From positions 1 through 41,368 of the forward strand of contig DYAA01000064.1 of assembly GCA_019419405.1 (NCBI GenBank): a stretch of DNA of 41,368 bases, given 5' to 3'. Source of the DNA: Collinsella sp. GTDB lineage: Bacteria > Actinomycetota > Coriobacteriia > Coriobacteriales > Coriobacteriaceae. Below are positions 9,801 to 17,089 of the stretch, one piece after another. Below the pieces are notes generated by a model. It saw only the letters and a program-made list of their open reading frames with translations. It had not been told where the DNA came from and searched no databases. A program made the translations under genes and the position numbers. Positions within the stretch are counted from its first letter, which is position 1; each line of letters starts with the position of its first letter.

Positions 9801-12800
9801 GTCACGACCCCAACGAGCATCAAGCTCACCTGGGGAAAGGTCGATGGTGCTACCTCCTACGACCTTAAGGTCGACGGCACTGTGTTTGCCGTGGGTGATG
9901 CGGCCGAGTTCACGCACACCGACCTCGCCTACAATAGCAAGCACACCTACCAGATTCGTTCGCGCAACGCCGAGGGTTACTCCGCCTGGAGCGATGTGCT
10001 CGAGGCGAACTCCGCACTCGATCCGTGGCGGAACGTCCCCGACGCCGAGCAAATCACCTGGGAGGGCTCACTTTACGGCAGCCATAAGGCCGAGCTCGCC
10101 TTCGACCATGAGTTCCAGTCGGGCGACGGCGGTTTCCACTCCGGTGGCAACGATCTGGGCAAGGCGCTTACCGTTGACTATGGACGCGCTTACAAGCTCG
10201 ATAAGCTCGAGTACTATCCGCGCGATGACGCCGGCAACGGCACTGTGACCAAGATGCGTGTTGAGACGAGTCTCGATGGCGTCCACTGGACGAGCCAGGA
10301 GGTCGATTGGGCACGTTCCGCTGATTGTAAGACGGTAGCGTTTGACGGCACCGTGGCCGCCCGTTACGTGCGCATGACACCGCTCGCCTCGGTCGGCAAT
10401 TTCTTCTCCGCGTCCGAGATTGCCATCTACAAGACCGACGGCACGGATGGCTTCGCCGTGGGCTCCAACCTCAACAAGGCCACGATCTCCGACGGAGACT
10501 ACTCCAACATGAAGAACTACCTGGGCCTCGAGAATCGCGAGCCCGATACCCCGACGTTCGGTTCGCAGATCCGCGACCACTTCGCCGACCTCAACGATAA
10601 CGGCGTTTACGACGTCTACGATTACTCGTTCACCATGGCGGGTCTTGACGGTGGCACTAAACAAAAGGGCAAGGTCGCAGGTTCGCTCGCGGTGATACCG
10701 AGCAAGACCGAGGTCGAGGCTGGTGATGAGATCACCGTTGATGTCTATGCGGCCGACGCCAAGAACGTCAACGCCCTGGGCGCTCTCGTCAACTTCAAGA
10801 GCGACCAGTTCGAGTTTGTGTCCGAGAGCATCGCGCAGGACGGCTCGACTGCCGGCATGGAGAACCTGTCTCGCGAGAAGGTCCAGTTCGCGGACAGAAC
10901 GCAGACTATCAATCTCGCCTTTGCCAACCGCGGCGATGGCAAGCTCTACAACGGTACCGGCGCGGTGGCGAGTTTCAAGCTCAAGGCCAAGACCGCCGGC
11001 AAGGTCGAACTGCCCTCGACATCTTGGCTCATCGGTCCGGCATGCGACGCGCTTGAGTTTGCGAGCGACGGCACGGTGACGATGCCGGATGTTCCTCAGC
11101 CAACGGTCGCCGAGTACGGTCAGGATGCCTTCAACATCACGATGACCAACGATGAGCTCACGACCGACGACGGGACCAACGTCGAGAAACTTATCCAGCA
11201 GAAGAGCTATAACGCGCTGTTCGATAATAACGAGGGCGACAACGGCTTTGAGTTCCTATGGGACTGGAGCGGCAACTGGGACAGCGAGGGTAAGCTTCCG
11301 AGTTACGTGAAGCTTCCCACCACGATGACATTCGCATTTAAGACGCCGTCGAAACTCGATAGTGTCGAGGTCGTTAACCGCAACGGTGGCAACGGAACCG
11401 TGCAGAAGATCAAGGCTGTCGTGACGTTCGAGGATGGCTCGACCCAAGAGTTCGCGGGCGGGGAGTACGATTCCTTCCGGGCTCGCTACGCCTTTGGCCT
11501 CTCTGCCGAGAACAAGGGCAAGAAGGCGACCAAGGTCGAGGTCACGCCGCTTGAGGCATCGGGTGACCAGATGCTCACACTGCGTGAGGTCAACTTCAAC
11601 TACACGCAGGGTGTCGAGGCCATCGAGGGTGTCGAGCTAGGCAAGAACCAGACCGAGTTCTTTGAAGGCGACATTACGCCCGTCGACGCCAAGGCTACGC
11701 CTGAGAGCGCTGGCTACCCCTATGTGACGGTCGAGAGCTCCGACCCCTCTGTGGTAAGCGTCTCCGCTGTTCAGGCTGGCGATAGCGTGAGCTACTACCT
11801 GCGTGCCAACAAGGCCGGCAAGGCAAAGATCACGGTGGCGTCGGTACTCGACCCCTCCAAGACCGCATCCTATGAGGTCGAGGTCAAGGCTGGTGTCGAT
11901 ACCTCTGCGCTCGTGGCAGCGCTTTCCAAGGCCGCGGGCTACAGCGAGTCCGTCTACACCAAGGATTCCTATGCAGCTCTCACCACTGCGGTCGAGGCGG
12001 CTCGGAAGCTCCTCGACAGCGGCCAGGGCAGCTATAGCAAGAAGGATGTCGCAGACGCCACTGCCAAGATCGAGAAGGCAATCGACGGCCTCAAGATGCG
12101 CCCTGTCGATGAGAAGATCCTCATCAACACGCCCGAGAACCGCAAGAACGTCAAGGTGGCCGACTTCTCGAGTGAGGCCGACTACGAGGGCAGCAACGCC
12201 GTCAACGCTCTCGACGGCGACGAGCGGACGCTTTGGCACAGCGACTGGGCCCATGGGACCGGTATGCCCCAGTATCTGAGTGTCGACCTGGGCCGCGACT
12301 ACGATCTCACCGACGTTACATTCCTGCCGCGCCAGGACGGCGGCACTAACGGCGATATCTTCGAGGCCGAGATACTGGTCTCCGACACTGCCGACGGTTA
12401 TGAGATGGGCACCGCCGCGTCGATGGGTACGTTCGCCTTCGACAACGACGGCCGCGTGCTCACCGACCGTGGCGACTGGAAGCAGATGAGCTTTGGCGCC
12501 GCGCGCGGTCGCTACGTGACCGTCAAGGTGATTCACGCCGGCGGTGGCGACGTTGATGCCTACTGCAGCATGGCGGAGCTCAAGTTCTACGGTACGGCCG
12601 TCCCCGATCCGGTGGCGAAGGATGATCTCGCTACCGCGATCGAAAAGGTTGATGCCGAGGTTGCTGCCGGCGACCTCAAGGCCGGTGACTACACCGAGGC
12701 CTCCTGGACGGCGCTCGAGAACGCCCTGGCGAGCGCCCGCGCCATCTTGAGCGATGAGGACGCCACGCAGGACGAGGTCGACCAGGCGCTCAGGGCGCTC

Positions 12801-13283
12801 GAGAGCGCCCGCGGCGCGCTCGAGAAGACCCCGGTGGTCCCGGTCGAGAATCCGACTAAGAAGCAGCTCAAGGCCCTGGTCAAGCAGGCGAAGGAGACTG
12901 ACACCAGGGGCAAGACGGACGAGTCTGTCAAGGCCCTGACGGATGCCATTACCTACGCCGAGGACGTCTTGGGTGATGAGAATGCTTCCGACACCCAGCT
13001 CCAGGCGGCCTATGACCAGCTCAAGCTGGCCATTGAGAGCCTCAGGGATGCCGACTCCGGCAACCAGGGCGGCTCGGGCAACCAGGGTTCCGGCAATGGC
13101 TCGAACGGCGGCAACCAGGCGGGCAAGCCCGCAGGCGACAAGGCCCAGGGCAGCAAGAAGAACGGTTCGGCGATCCCCAATACCGGCGACCAGACGGCGG
13201 CGACCGTCGTGACCGTCGGTGGTCTCGGCGCCATCATCGCCGCGATCGGCGCTTTCTTCCATCGTCGCAGCAAGGCCAAGTAG
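6870..13283 (+). CDS. Secreted, wall-anchored GH31 glycosidase, probable alpha-N-acetylgalactosaminidase type
   Basis: A 2137-residue extracellular enzyme starting at GTG 6870 (AAAGGAG at 6858-6864). Residues 1-36 are a signal peptide (KRWVKGSAVLVATAATLVFA). A GH31 catalytic region covers roughly 40-870. Two aspartates fit nucleophile and acid/base: D480 in LKTDVAWVG and D531 in GIWTGDQ. Both motifs, with GSDMDGIFGG, look like GH31 enzymes acting on alpha-linked GalNAc more than like alpha-glucosidases. Then come FN3 (about 965-1048), CBM32/discoidin-like (1050-1192), one dockerin-like calcium loop (1240-1251), cohesin-like (1266-1405), a second discoidin-like module (1412-1578), an Ig-like domain (1581-1672), FIVAR (1675-1745), a third CBM32-like module (1751-1906), two FIVAR (1912-2065), a Gly/Asn linker and IPNTG (2102-2106) with a hydrophobic, basic tail. 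Sortase attachment is expected. Substrate is inferred; blood-group A or mucin glycans are plausible. Confidence 0.9.
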   Translation: MRRNSIFTKRWVKGSAVLVATAATLVFANPQQAIATPLKGVDSATVSQSASNVVDIDFADGIKGRITFLEDGIFRYNVDPKGEFSEYATPRSKSHTAKIQAQPDTSDTYSKPSATVADKGDTIEITGGKATVILDKATGKMSIKSGDRVVVSESASLDLDKKGTVQTLAKEKSENFFGGGTQNGRFLHTNQTIAISNTNNWTDGGVASPNPFYWTSDGYGVLRNTFAEGSYDFGSTDSSTVTTLHSENEFDAYYFVATNEGASNVATEMLQDYYKVTGNPVLLPEYGFYLGHLNAYNRDGWSTTSGQKKWETKGSKSSSEKGDVKYESGMSTGYKLDGTLAAETLNGEGPTVDTENMKATDFDRQFSARQVIDDYEDSDMPLGWFLPNDGYGAGYGQNGYYKTGGVNSDGASSADRLNAVRANVDNLKKFTEYANSKGVSTGLWTQSNLEPDSNPETPWHLLRDFDAEVKTGGITTLKTDVAWVGSGYSFGLNGIKTAYDTVTTGANKRPNIITLDGWAGTQRFGGIWTGDQYGGNWEYIRFHIPTYIGQSLSGNPNIGSDMDGIFGGAPIISARDYQWKTFTPSMLDMDGWGTYRKSPMTHGDPYTGISRFYLKLKAQLMPYIYTSAASAANIDTGNGDAGLPMIRAMLLSDNSEYAASTSTQYQYMFGENFLVAPVYQDTQADENGNDIRNGIYLPNYGTDENPTIWIDYFSGKQYRGGQVLNNYEAPLWKLPLFVKANAIVPMYAENNNPEAVSDTNTKGTDRSQRIVEFFATEGDGTFTQYEDDGSSIENNTTEDDSYGTIDNISYGEHVSTVYSSKAAGGTATFTAEASQGGYNGYDSNRTTTFVANVSAKPTSVVAKNGGSALNVVEVNSQETFDAATPEAGQAVYFYSKTPNLNHYGSDADGTEAEQGESFNNTKITTNPKVYVKFAKTDVAAAAQTLELGGFVNADATLTADRLNENLSAPTNLAAPEDVTTPTSIKLTWGKVDGATSYDLKVDGTVFAVGDAAEFTHTDLAYNSKHTYQIRSRNAEGYSAWSDVLEANSALDPWRNVPDAEQITWEGSLYGSHKAELAFDHEFQSGDGGFHSGGNDLGKALTVDYGRAYKLDKLEYYPRDDAGNGTVTKMRVETSLDGVHWTSQEVDWARSADCKTVAFDGTVAARYVRMTPLASVGNFFSASEIAIYKTDGTDGFAVGSNLNKATISDGDYSNMKNYLGLENREPDTPTFGSQIRDHFADLNDNGVYDVYDYSFTMAGLDGGTKQKGKVAGSLAVIPSKTEVEAGDEITVDVYAADAKNVNALGALVNFKSDQFEFVSESIAQDGSTAGMENLSREKVQFADRTQTINLAFANRGDGKLYNGTGAVASFKLKAKTAGKVELPSTSWLIGPACDALEFASDGTVTMPDVPQPTVAEYGQDAFNITMTNDELTTDDGTNVEKLIQQKSYNALFDNNEGDNGFEFLWDWSGNWDSEGKLPSYVKLPTTMTFAFKTPSKLDSVEVVNRNGGNGTVQKIKAVVTFEDGSTQEFAGGEYDSFRARYAFGLSAENKGKKATKVEVTPLEASGDQMLTLREVNFNYTQGVEAIEGVELGKNQTEFFEGDITPVDAKATPESAGYPYVTVESSDPSVVSVSAVQAGDSVSYYLRANKAGKAKITVASVLDPSKTASYEVEVKAGVDTSALVAALSKAAGYSESVYTKDSYAALTTAVEAARKLLDSGQGSYSKKDVADATAKIEKAIDGLKMRPVDEKILINTPENRKNVKVADFSSEADYEGSNAVNALDGDERTLWHSDWAHGTGMPQYLSVDLGRDYDLTDVTFLPRQDGGTNGDIFEAEILVSDTADGYEMGTAASMGTFAFDNDGRVLTDRGDWKQMSFGAARGRYVTVKVIHAGGGDVDAYCSMAELKFYGTAVPDPVAKDDLATAIEKVDAEVAAGDLKAGDYTEASWTALENALASARAILSDEDATQDEVDQALRALESARGALEKTPVVPVENPTKKQLKALVKQAKETDTRGKTDESVKALTDAITYAEDVLGDENASDTQLQAAYDQLKLAIESLRDADSGNQGGSGNQGSGNGSNGGNQAGKPAGDKAQGSKKNGSAIPNTGDQTAATVVTVGGLGAIIAAIGAFFHRRSKAK

Positions 13284-13303
13284 CCCCAGCAACAGCTAAG
13301 CAA

Positions 13304-13345
13304 GCGTGCCCGCCGTCCCGCCCAAGGACGGTGGGCATGCTTTTT
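13304..13345 (+). terminator. Terminator of the GH31 gene
   Basis: A 15-bp stem with GT wobbles (13304-13318 with 13326-13340) is followed by TTTTT. It starts 20 bases after the stop codon. Confidence 0.85.
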
Positions 13346-13500
13346 GAATGTAGGCGGAAAGCTCCGACCCTTCGGCCTTAATCTCGCAAAGCATTCCGTC
13401 TCTCACCGAACACATCGGCATCGGTGGCTATACTTGAATTATTTGCAGTTAAGGGTCGCGGATTCGCTGCGTCACCGCTCTCAACAGGAGGTCTATGTTT

Positions 13501-13965
13501 ATGGCAGATCAGAAGCCGGTTGTCGGGATCATCATGGGTTCCAAGTCCGATCTGGGCGTTATGGAAGGCTGCACCGCCGAGCTCGAGGCACTGGGTGTGC
13601 CCTATGAGCTCGTCATTGCGAGCGCGCACCGCACGCCGGCGAAGGTCCACGAGTGGGCTTCGACTGCCGCCGATCGCGGTATCAAAGTGATTATCGCCGC
13701 CGCCGGCAAGGCCGCTCACTTGGGTGGTGTCGTGGCTGCCTTTACGCCGCTGCCGGTTATCGGCGTGCCTATGAAGACGAGTGACCTGGGCGGTATGGAT
13801 TCGCTGCTGTCGATGGTGCAGATGCCTTCGGGCGTGCCCGTGGCCTGCGTTGCCATCAACGGTGCCAAGAACGCCGCCATCTATGCCACACAGATTCTGG
13901 GTGCTTGCGACCCCGAGTACCGCAAGGTTATCGAGAAGATGAAGCAGGAGATGGCTGACGCCTAA
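13501..13965 (+). CDS. purE: 5-(carboxyamino)imidazole ribonucleotide mutase
   Basis: A 154-residue enzyme of purine synthesis that forms carboxyaminoimidazole ribonucleotide. MGSKSD and SAHRTP (with the catalytic histidine) are clear. The usual AGGAAHLPGM reads AGKAAHLGGV here, which is a deviation worth noting. I prefer ATG 13501 because AGGAGG at 13486-13491 is nine bases upstream; the ATG at 13495 would leave only three. No purK lies beside it, so a partner must be elsewhere, or this enzyme may use CO2 directly as class II PurE does. TATACT at 13429-13434 could be a -10 element. Confidence 0.94.
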   Translation: MADQKPVVGIIMGSKSDLGVMEGCTAELEALGVPYELVIASAHRTPAKVHEWASTAADRGIKVIIAAAGKAAHLGGVVAAFTPLPVIGVPMKTSDLGGMDSLLSMVQMPSGVPVACVAINGAKNAAIYATQILGACDPEYRKVIEKMKQEMADA

Positions 13966-14000
13966 GCGTTCCGCCGTTTCACCGCAGTATAAGGAGAGCC

Positions 14001-14999
14001 ATGTCCGATTATCAGGGAAAACGATTCAAGGCTTCTCAGATTCCCGATCCGTCGAAGCCGGGTGCTGCCCGTGCGGCACAGCAGGGTCGGACATCCTCTC
14101 CTCAGCAGCCGCGCGCGCCGCGCCCCGTGACACCGGCGACGCATCGTCGACAGGACGCGCCGGCCGCATATCGTCCTTCGTCTTATAGCTCCGCTAAGAA
14201 GCCGCCCCGGTCTTCATCGCATGCCGCGCCGTCGGATCGCACCGAGCCGCCGCGCAAAAAGCGCCACTCCATTATTCCCATTCTGCTCATCATCATCGGT
14301 ATCGGTCTGATTGTCGCCGCCGCCGCTATTTTTATTAATGCCCAGATTGGCTATAAGCAGGCGAGCGATTCGTATCAGAAAATCGAGAAGCAATATGTAA
14401 GCGATAAGGACGCCAGCGGCGTGCCGATTATCGACTTTGATGCGCTTGCTCAGACGAACCCCGAGATTGTGGGTTGGATTTACGTGCCGGGAACCAACAT
14501 CAACTATCCCGTGGTGCAGACCAACAACAACTCCAAATACCTCAACACGCTGTTCGATGGCACGTCTAACGCCTCGGGTGCCATCTTCTTGGATAGCGAT
14601 GACACCGCGCCGGGAATGGTCGACCAGCAGACCACGATCTACGGCCACCATATGAACGATGGGTCGATGTTCAACGTGATTTCGGATACGACTGACCAGG
14701 CAACGTTCGATAGCATTGAATATGTGTACTACATCACGCGCGATGCGACGTATAAGTTGCGTCCGCTGGCGACCAAGGTGGTCGAGGACACGTATGCCAA
14801 GGCGCGCACGACCAATTTTGAGGGCGACGACGGACTCAAGAACTACCTGTCCGAGATGCTCGACGGCGCTTCTGCCGTGGCGAGTGATGCCACCGATCGT
14901 GCCGCTTCGGCAACTAAGGTTGTAACGCTTGTGACCTGTCGTTCGCTGTCGCTGAGCAACACACGCGCCGTCATGGTGCTCACGCCGGTCGAGGAATAA
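14001..14999 (+). CDS. Class B-like sortase
   Basis: A 332-residue membrane-bound transpeptidase that links sorted proteins to the cell wall or to each other. An 85-residue cytoplasmic tail rich in Pro, Arg and Ser precedes one membrane segment (about 90-112, IIPILLIIIGIGLIVAAAAIF). The catalytic domain has NPEIVGWIYVPGTNINYPVVQ, IYGHHMNDGSMF with H216, TLVTC with C313 and R322 nine residues on. These features fit class B. It lies 35 bases after purE and 0.7 kb after the IPNTG-bearing GH31 gene, which may be a substrate; several anaerobe class B enzymes accept PxTG-type signals. The long Pro-rich cytoplasmic tail is unusual. Confidence 0.93.
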   Translation: MSDYQGKRFKASQIPDPSKPGAARAAQQGRTSSPQQPRAPRPVTPATHRRQDAPAAYRPSSYSSAKKPPRSSSHAAPSDRTEPPRKKRHSIIPILLIIIGIGLIVAAAAIFINAQIGYKQASDSYQKIEKQYVSDKDASGVPIIDFDALAQTNPEIVGWIYVPGTNINYPVVQTNNNSKYLNTLFDGTSNASGAIFLDSDDTAPGMVDQQTTIYGHHMNDGSMFNVISDTTDQATFDSIEYVYYITRDATYKLRPLATKVVEDTYAKARTTNFEGDDGLKNYLSEMLDGASAVASDATDRAASATKVVTLVTCRSLSLSNTRAVMVLTPVEE

Positions 15000-15066
15000 G
15001 TTGTTCGAGAGTAGCTAAAAAGGCCCCGTCCCAAATTGGCTACTCGACGACGGTAAGGGAGAAATG

Positions 15067-15483
15067 ATGCTCGAGAGTGGCAAATTGATGCCTTCGATTG
15101 ATGCTTGGCTGCGCGAGGCCAAGGCCGATGCTTCGGCGGCAGGCTGTGGGATGTATCTGACGCATAACGGTGTGGTGCGCGCGACGCCCAAGGCTGAGGT
15201 GCGCGGAGTCGAGACCGATGGCGTGGCGCCAGGCCACAGGGTGGGCGGCATGGTCTTTGACTACGACGCCGAAAAGGTACGGTCTGCTATCGAGACTACG
15301 CGCGCGATGCCGGGTATCGGCTATGTGCGCGTGTGGCTGGCAAGCGGCGAGCTTACCGTAGGTGACGACATCATGCTCGTGCTTATCGGCGGGGACATTC
15401 GCCCACACGTGGTCGATGCACTGCAGGCGCTCGTTGGCACCATCAAGAACGAATGCGTGAGTGAGGTCGAGCGCGAGGCATAG
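15067..15483 (+). CDS. MoaE-like (molybdopterin synthase large subunit-like) protein
   Basis: A 138-residue protein whose order of elements recalls MoaE: MYLTHNGVVRATPKAEVRGV (the GxVR segment), then RVWLASGELTVGDDIMLVLIGG and a final helix. MoaE catalyses sulfur insertion into precursor Z. However, the expected His-Arg pair after the VG(E)D strand reads DIRPH and the active-site lysines are not in place, so catalysis is doubtful. I prefer ATG 15067, with AAGGGA six bases upstream; ATG 15064 is the alternative. It is co-directional with the sortase, 67 bases downstream, and ends the purE-sortase group. No other molybdenum cofactor genes are nearby. Confidence 0.65.
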   Translation: MLESGKLMPSIDAWLREAKADASAAGCGMYLTHNGVVRATPKAEVRGVETDGVAPGHRVGGMVFDYDAEKVRSAIETTRAMPGIGYVRVWLASGELTVGDDIMLVLIGGDIRPHVVDALQALVGTIKNECVSEVEREA

Positions 15484-15513
15484 AGGATTGCGTCGATAGA
15501 AGGATCGTTTATA

Positions 15514-15555
15514 AAAATGCCCACCGGTACGTGTGATACCGGCGGGCATTTTGCG
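15514..15555. terminator. Bidirectional terminator between convergent genes
   Basis: A 16-bp stem with one mismatch (15514-15529 with 15537-15552) has A residues on its left and TTTTGCG on its right. It can end both the MoaE-like gene and the membrane-protein gene on the other strand. Confidence 0.8.
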
Positions 15556-15573
15556 TTTTGGGCGCGGCGGGCG

Positions 15574-16803
15574 CTAAACGCGCGTGGCGTCCTTGGGGCT
15601 CATGGTCATGCTCTGGAAGCGGTTCTCCATGTAGTCGTTATCGAAATACTTGCCGTAGAACTGTGCGACGGGAATGTCCGGCTCCGTGCCGTTAACGCGC
15701 TGGTACCAGTAGTCGAGCGACTGCAGCGTCATGACGCCGTCGACCAGCATAATGACGGTAAAGATGACGGTGGCCGAGTAGCGGCTCTTCCAGGGGATCT
15801 TGTTGATGAGCTTAAGCAGCCTCGGTAGCAGCAGCTTGATCCAGATGAGGCCACCTAGGCCCCACAGGCAGGCAAAGCCCGTGCAGGTGCGTCCGCCCGT
15901 GAGGACCACGAGCGGATCGGGCAAACCAAACAGCGTTATGTGCGAGTAGCTCCACGAGACCACGCCAAACGCGGTCTGCATAAACCAGCCCACGAACACC
16001 TCAAAGCTCGCGCCGAGCACAGCGCTCACCAGGAAAATGATGATGGGGTTCTTTTTGTAGAAGCGGTTAAGCACCATGGTCATGAGCACGGCGCCAAATC
16101 CGTAGATGGGGCTGAAAGGGCCAAACAGCATGCCGGCGCGGTCCTGGTAGACGCCCGGGTCGTTGACCGTCATGTGCCAGATGTCCTCCAAGATAAGTCC
16201 CAGTACGCAGCAGACGAAGAATACCCAGAACAGGTTGAAGTAGTTGAGCTTGATGTAGCCCTCGCCGGTCTCATCGCGGCCGAGCATGCCCTCGGCGGCG
16301 GCATCGCGGTCGAGCATCTCCTGCAGGCGGCGCTGCAGCTCGCGCTCCTGACGCAGCGTGGGGTCGACGGTGGCCGAAAGCGCGATGAGGATGCCGAGCT
16401 GAATAGCGGGGCGCAGCAAGAAGGGCCCGATACCCTGGAGCATCACGTCGACCAAAAGCTCGACGACGGTGAATGCAATAAGGATGTAGGACAGGCGGGC
16501 GGCGTTGCGGCGCTGGTTTTTGATAAGGTCCAGGCCAAAGATGATTAGGATGACGGCACTTGCCGCAGAGAGCATGATGCCGGCGACGATAAGGCCGACT
16601 GCGACGAGCGTGTTGTCGCCGAGCTTTTCGGTGGCGTTGCCGTTAACAAGTGCCGTGATGACCTGCCACATAAAGGCAGCGACCGACGGGAGCGTGCCCA
16701 CGCCGGAAAGGATGCACAGGACGGCGTACACCTTAATGATGAGGGGAATCTTCTTGACCTCTGTGGCGCTGGGGACGCTAGGGTCGAGTTCGTTTCGATC
16801 CAT
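15574..16803 (-). CDS. Membrane protein of the putative ABC transporter permease (CmpB-like) type
   Basis: A 409-residue membrane protein. After a charged N terminus, hydrophobic segments occur near residues 22-50, 68-92, 102-150, 190-210 and in the C-terminal half. The C-terminal part, from YFNLFWVFFVCCVLGLILEDIWH through GPFSPIYGFGAVLMT and VFVGWFMQTAFGVVSWSYS, matches a family often labelled putative ABC transporter permease (PF06541 type); no ATPase lies beside it, so transport is not shown. GAAAGG six bases ahead of the ATG supports the start. It faces the MoaE-like gene and is divergent from purF. Confidence 0.75.
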   Translation of the reverse strand: MDRNELDPSVPSATEVKKIPLIIKVYAVLCILSGVGTLPSVAAFMWQVITALVNGNATEKLGDNTLVAVGLIVAGIMLSAASAVILIIFGLDLIKNQRRNAARLSYILIAFTVVELLVDVMLQGIGPFLLRPAIQLGILIALSATVDPTLRQERELQRRLQEMLDRDAAAEGMLGRDETGEGYIKLNYFNLFWVFFVCCVLGLILEDIWHMTVNDPGVYQDRAGMLFGPFSPIYGFGAVLMTMVLNRFYKKNPIIIFLVSAVLGASFEVFVGWFMQTAFGVVSWSYSHITLFGLPDPLVVLTGGRTCTGFACLWGLGGLIWIKLLLPRLLKLINKIPWKSRYSATVIFTVIMLVDGVMTLQSLDYWYQRVNGTEPDIPVAQFYGKYFDNDYMENRFQSMTMSPKDATRV

Positions 16804-17041
16804 ACAGAACCTTTCTCGCTTTGTTGTAGGTTATAAGGATACGCCGCCGACCTGCCAAAAGACAGGACGAACGTCCCAATTGCAACTTTGTAATCCCCAA
16901 CGGCAGACGCGGCGGCCATCTGGGGGCGCGGGCACTTACACTGGACAGACCGATAAAATGTTTGGCAACAAAACTGATTATTAGCTCGGTGGGCTTTTAA
17001 AAAGCGCTGCTCATGCGCTGGGGAGCACGTCGCGCCGTGCG

Positions 17042-17047
17042 TATAAT
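17042..17047 (+). promoter_or_regulatory. Candidate -10 element of purF
   Basis: TATAAT occurs 42 bases before the purF start. No good -35 hexamer lies 16-18 bases upstream, so the assignment is tentative. Confidence 0.4.
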
Positions 17048-17089
17048 AAGGCGGGTAACGCCAAAAATACGAGGCTCTGAGGGGATACC

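Noticed and set aside
11637..13292. 551-codon open frame on the minus strand opposite the GH31 gene
   Set aside because: It is a shadow of the FIVAR and CBM32 coding region, with no family features.
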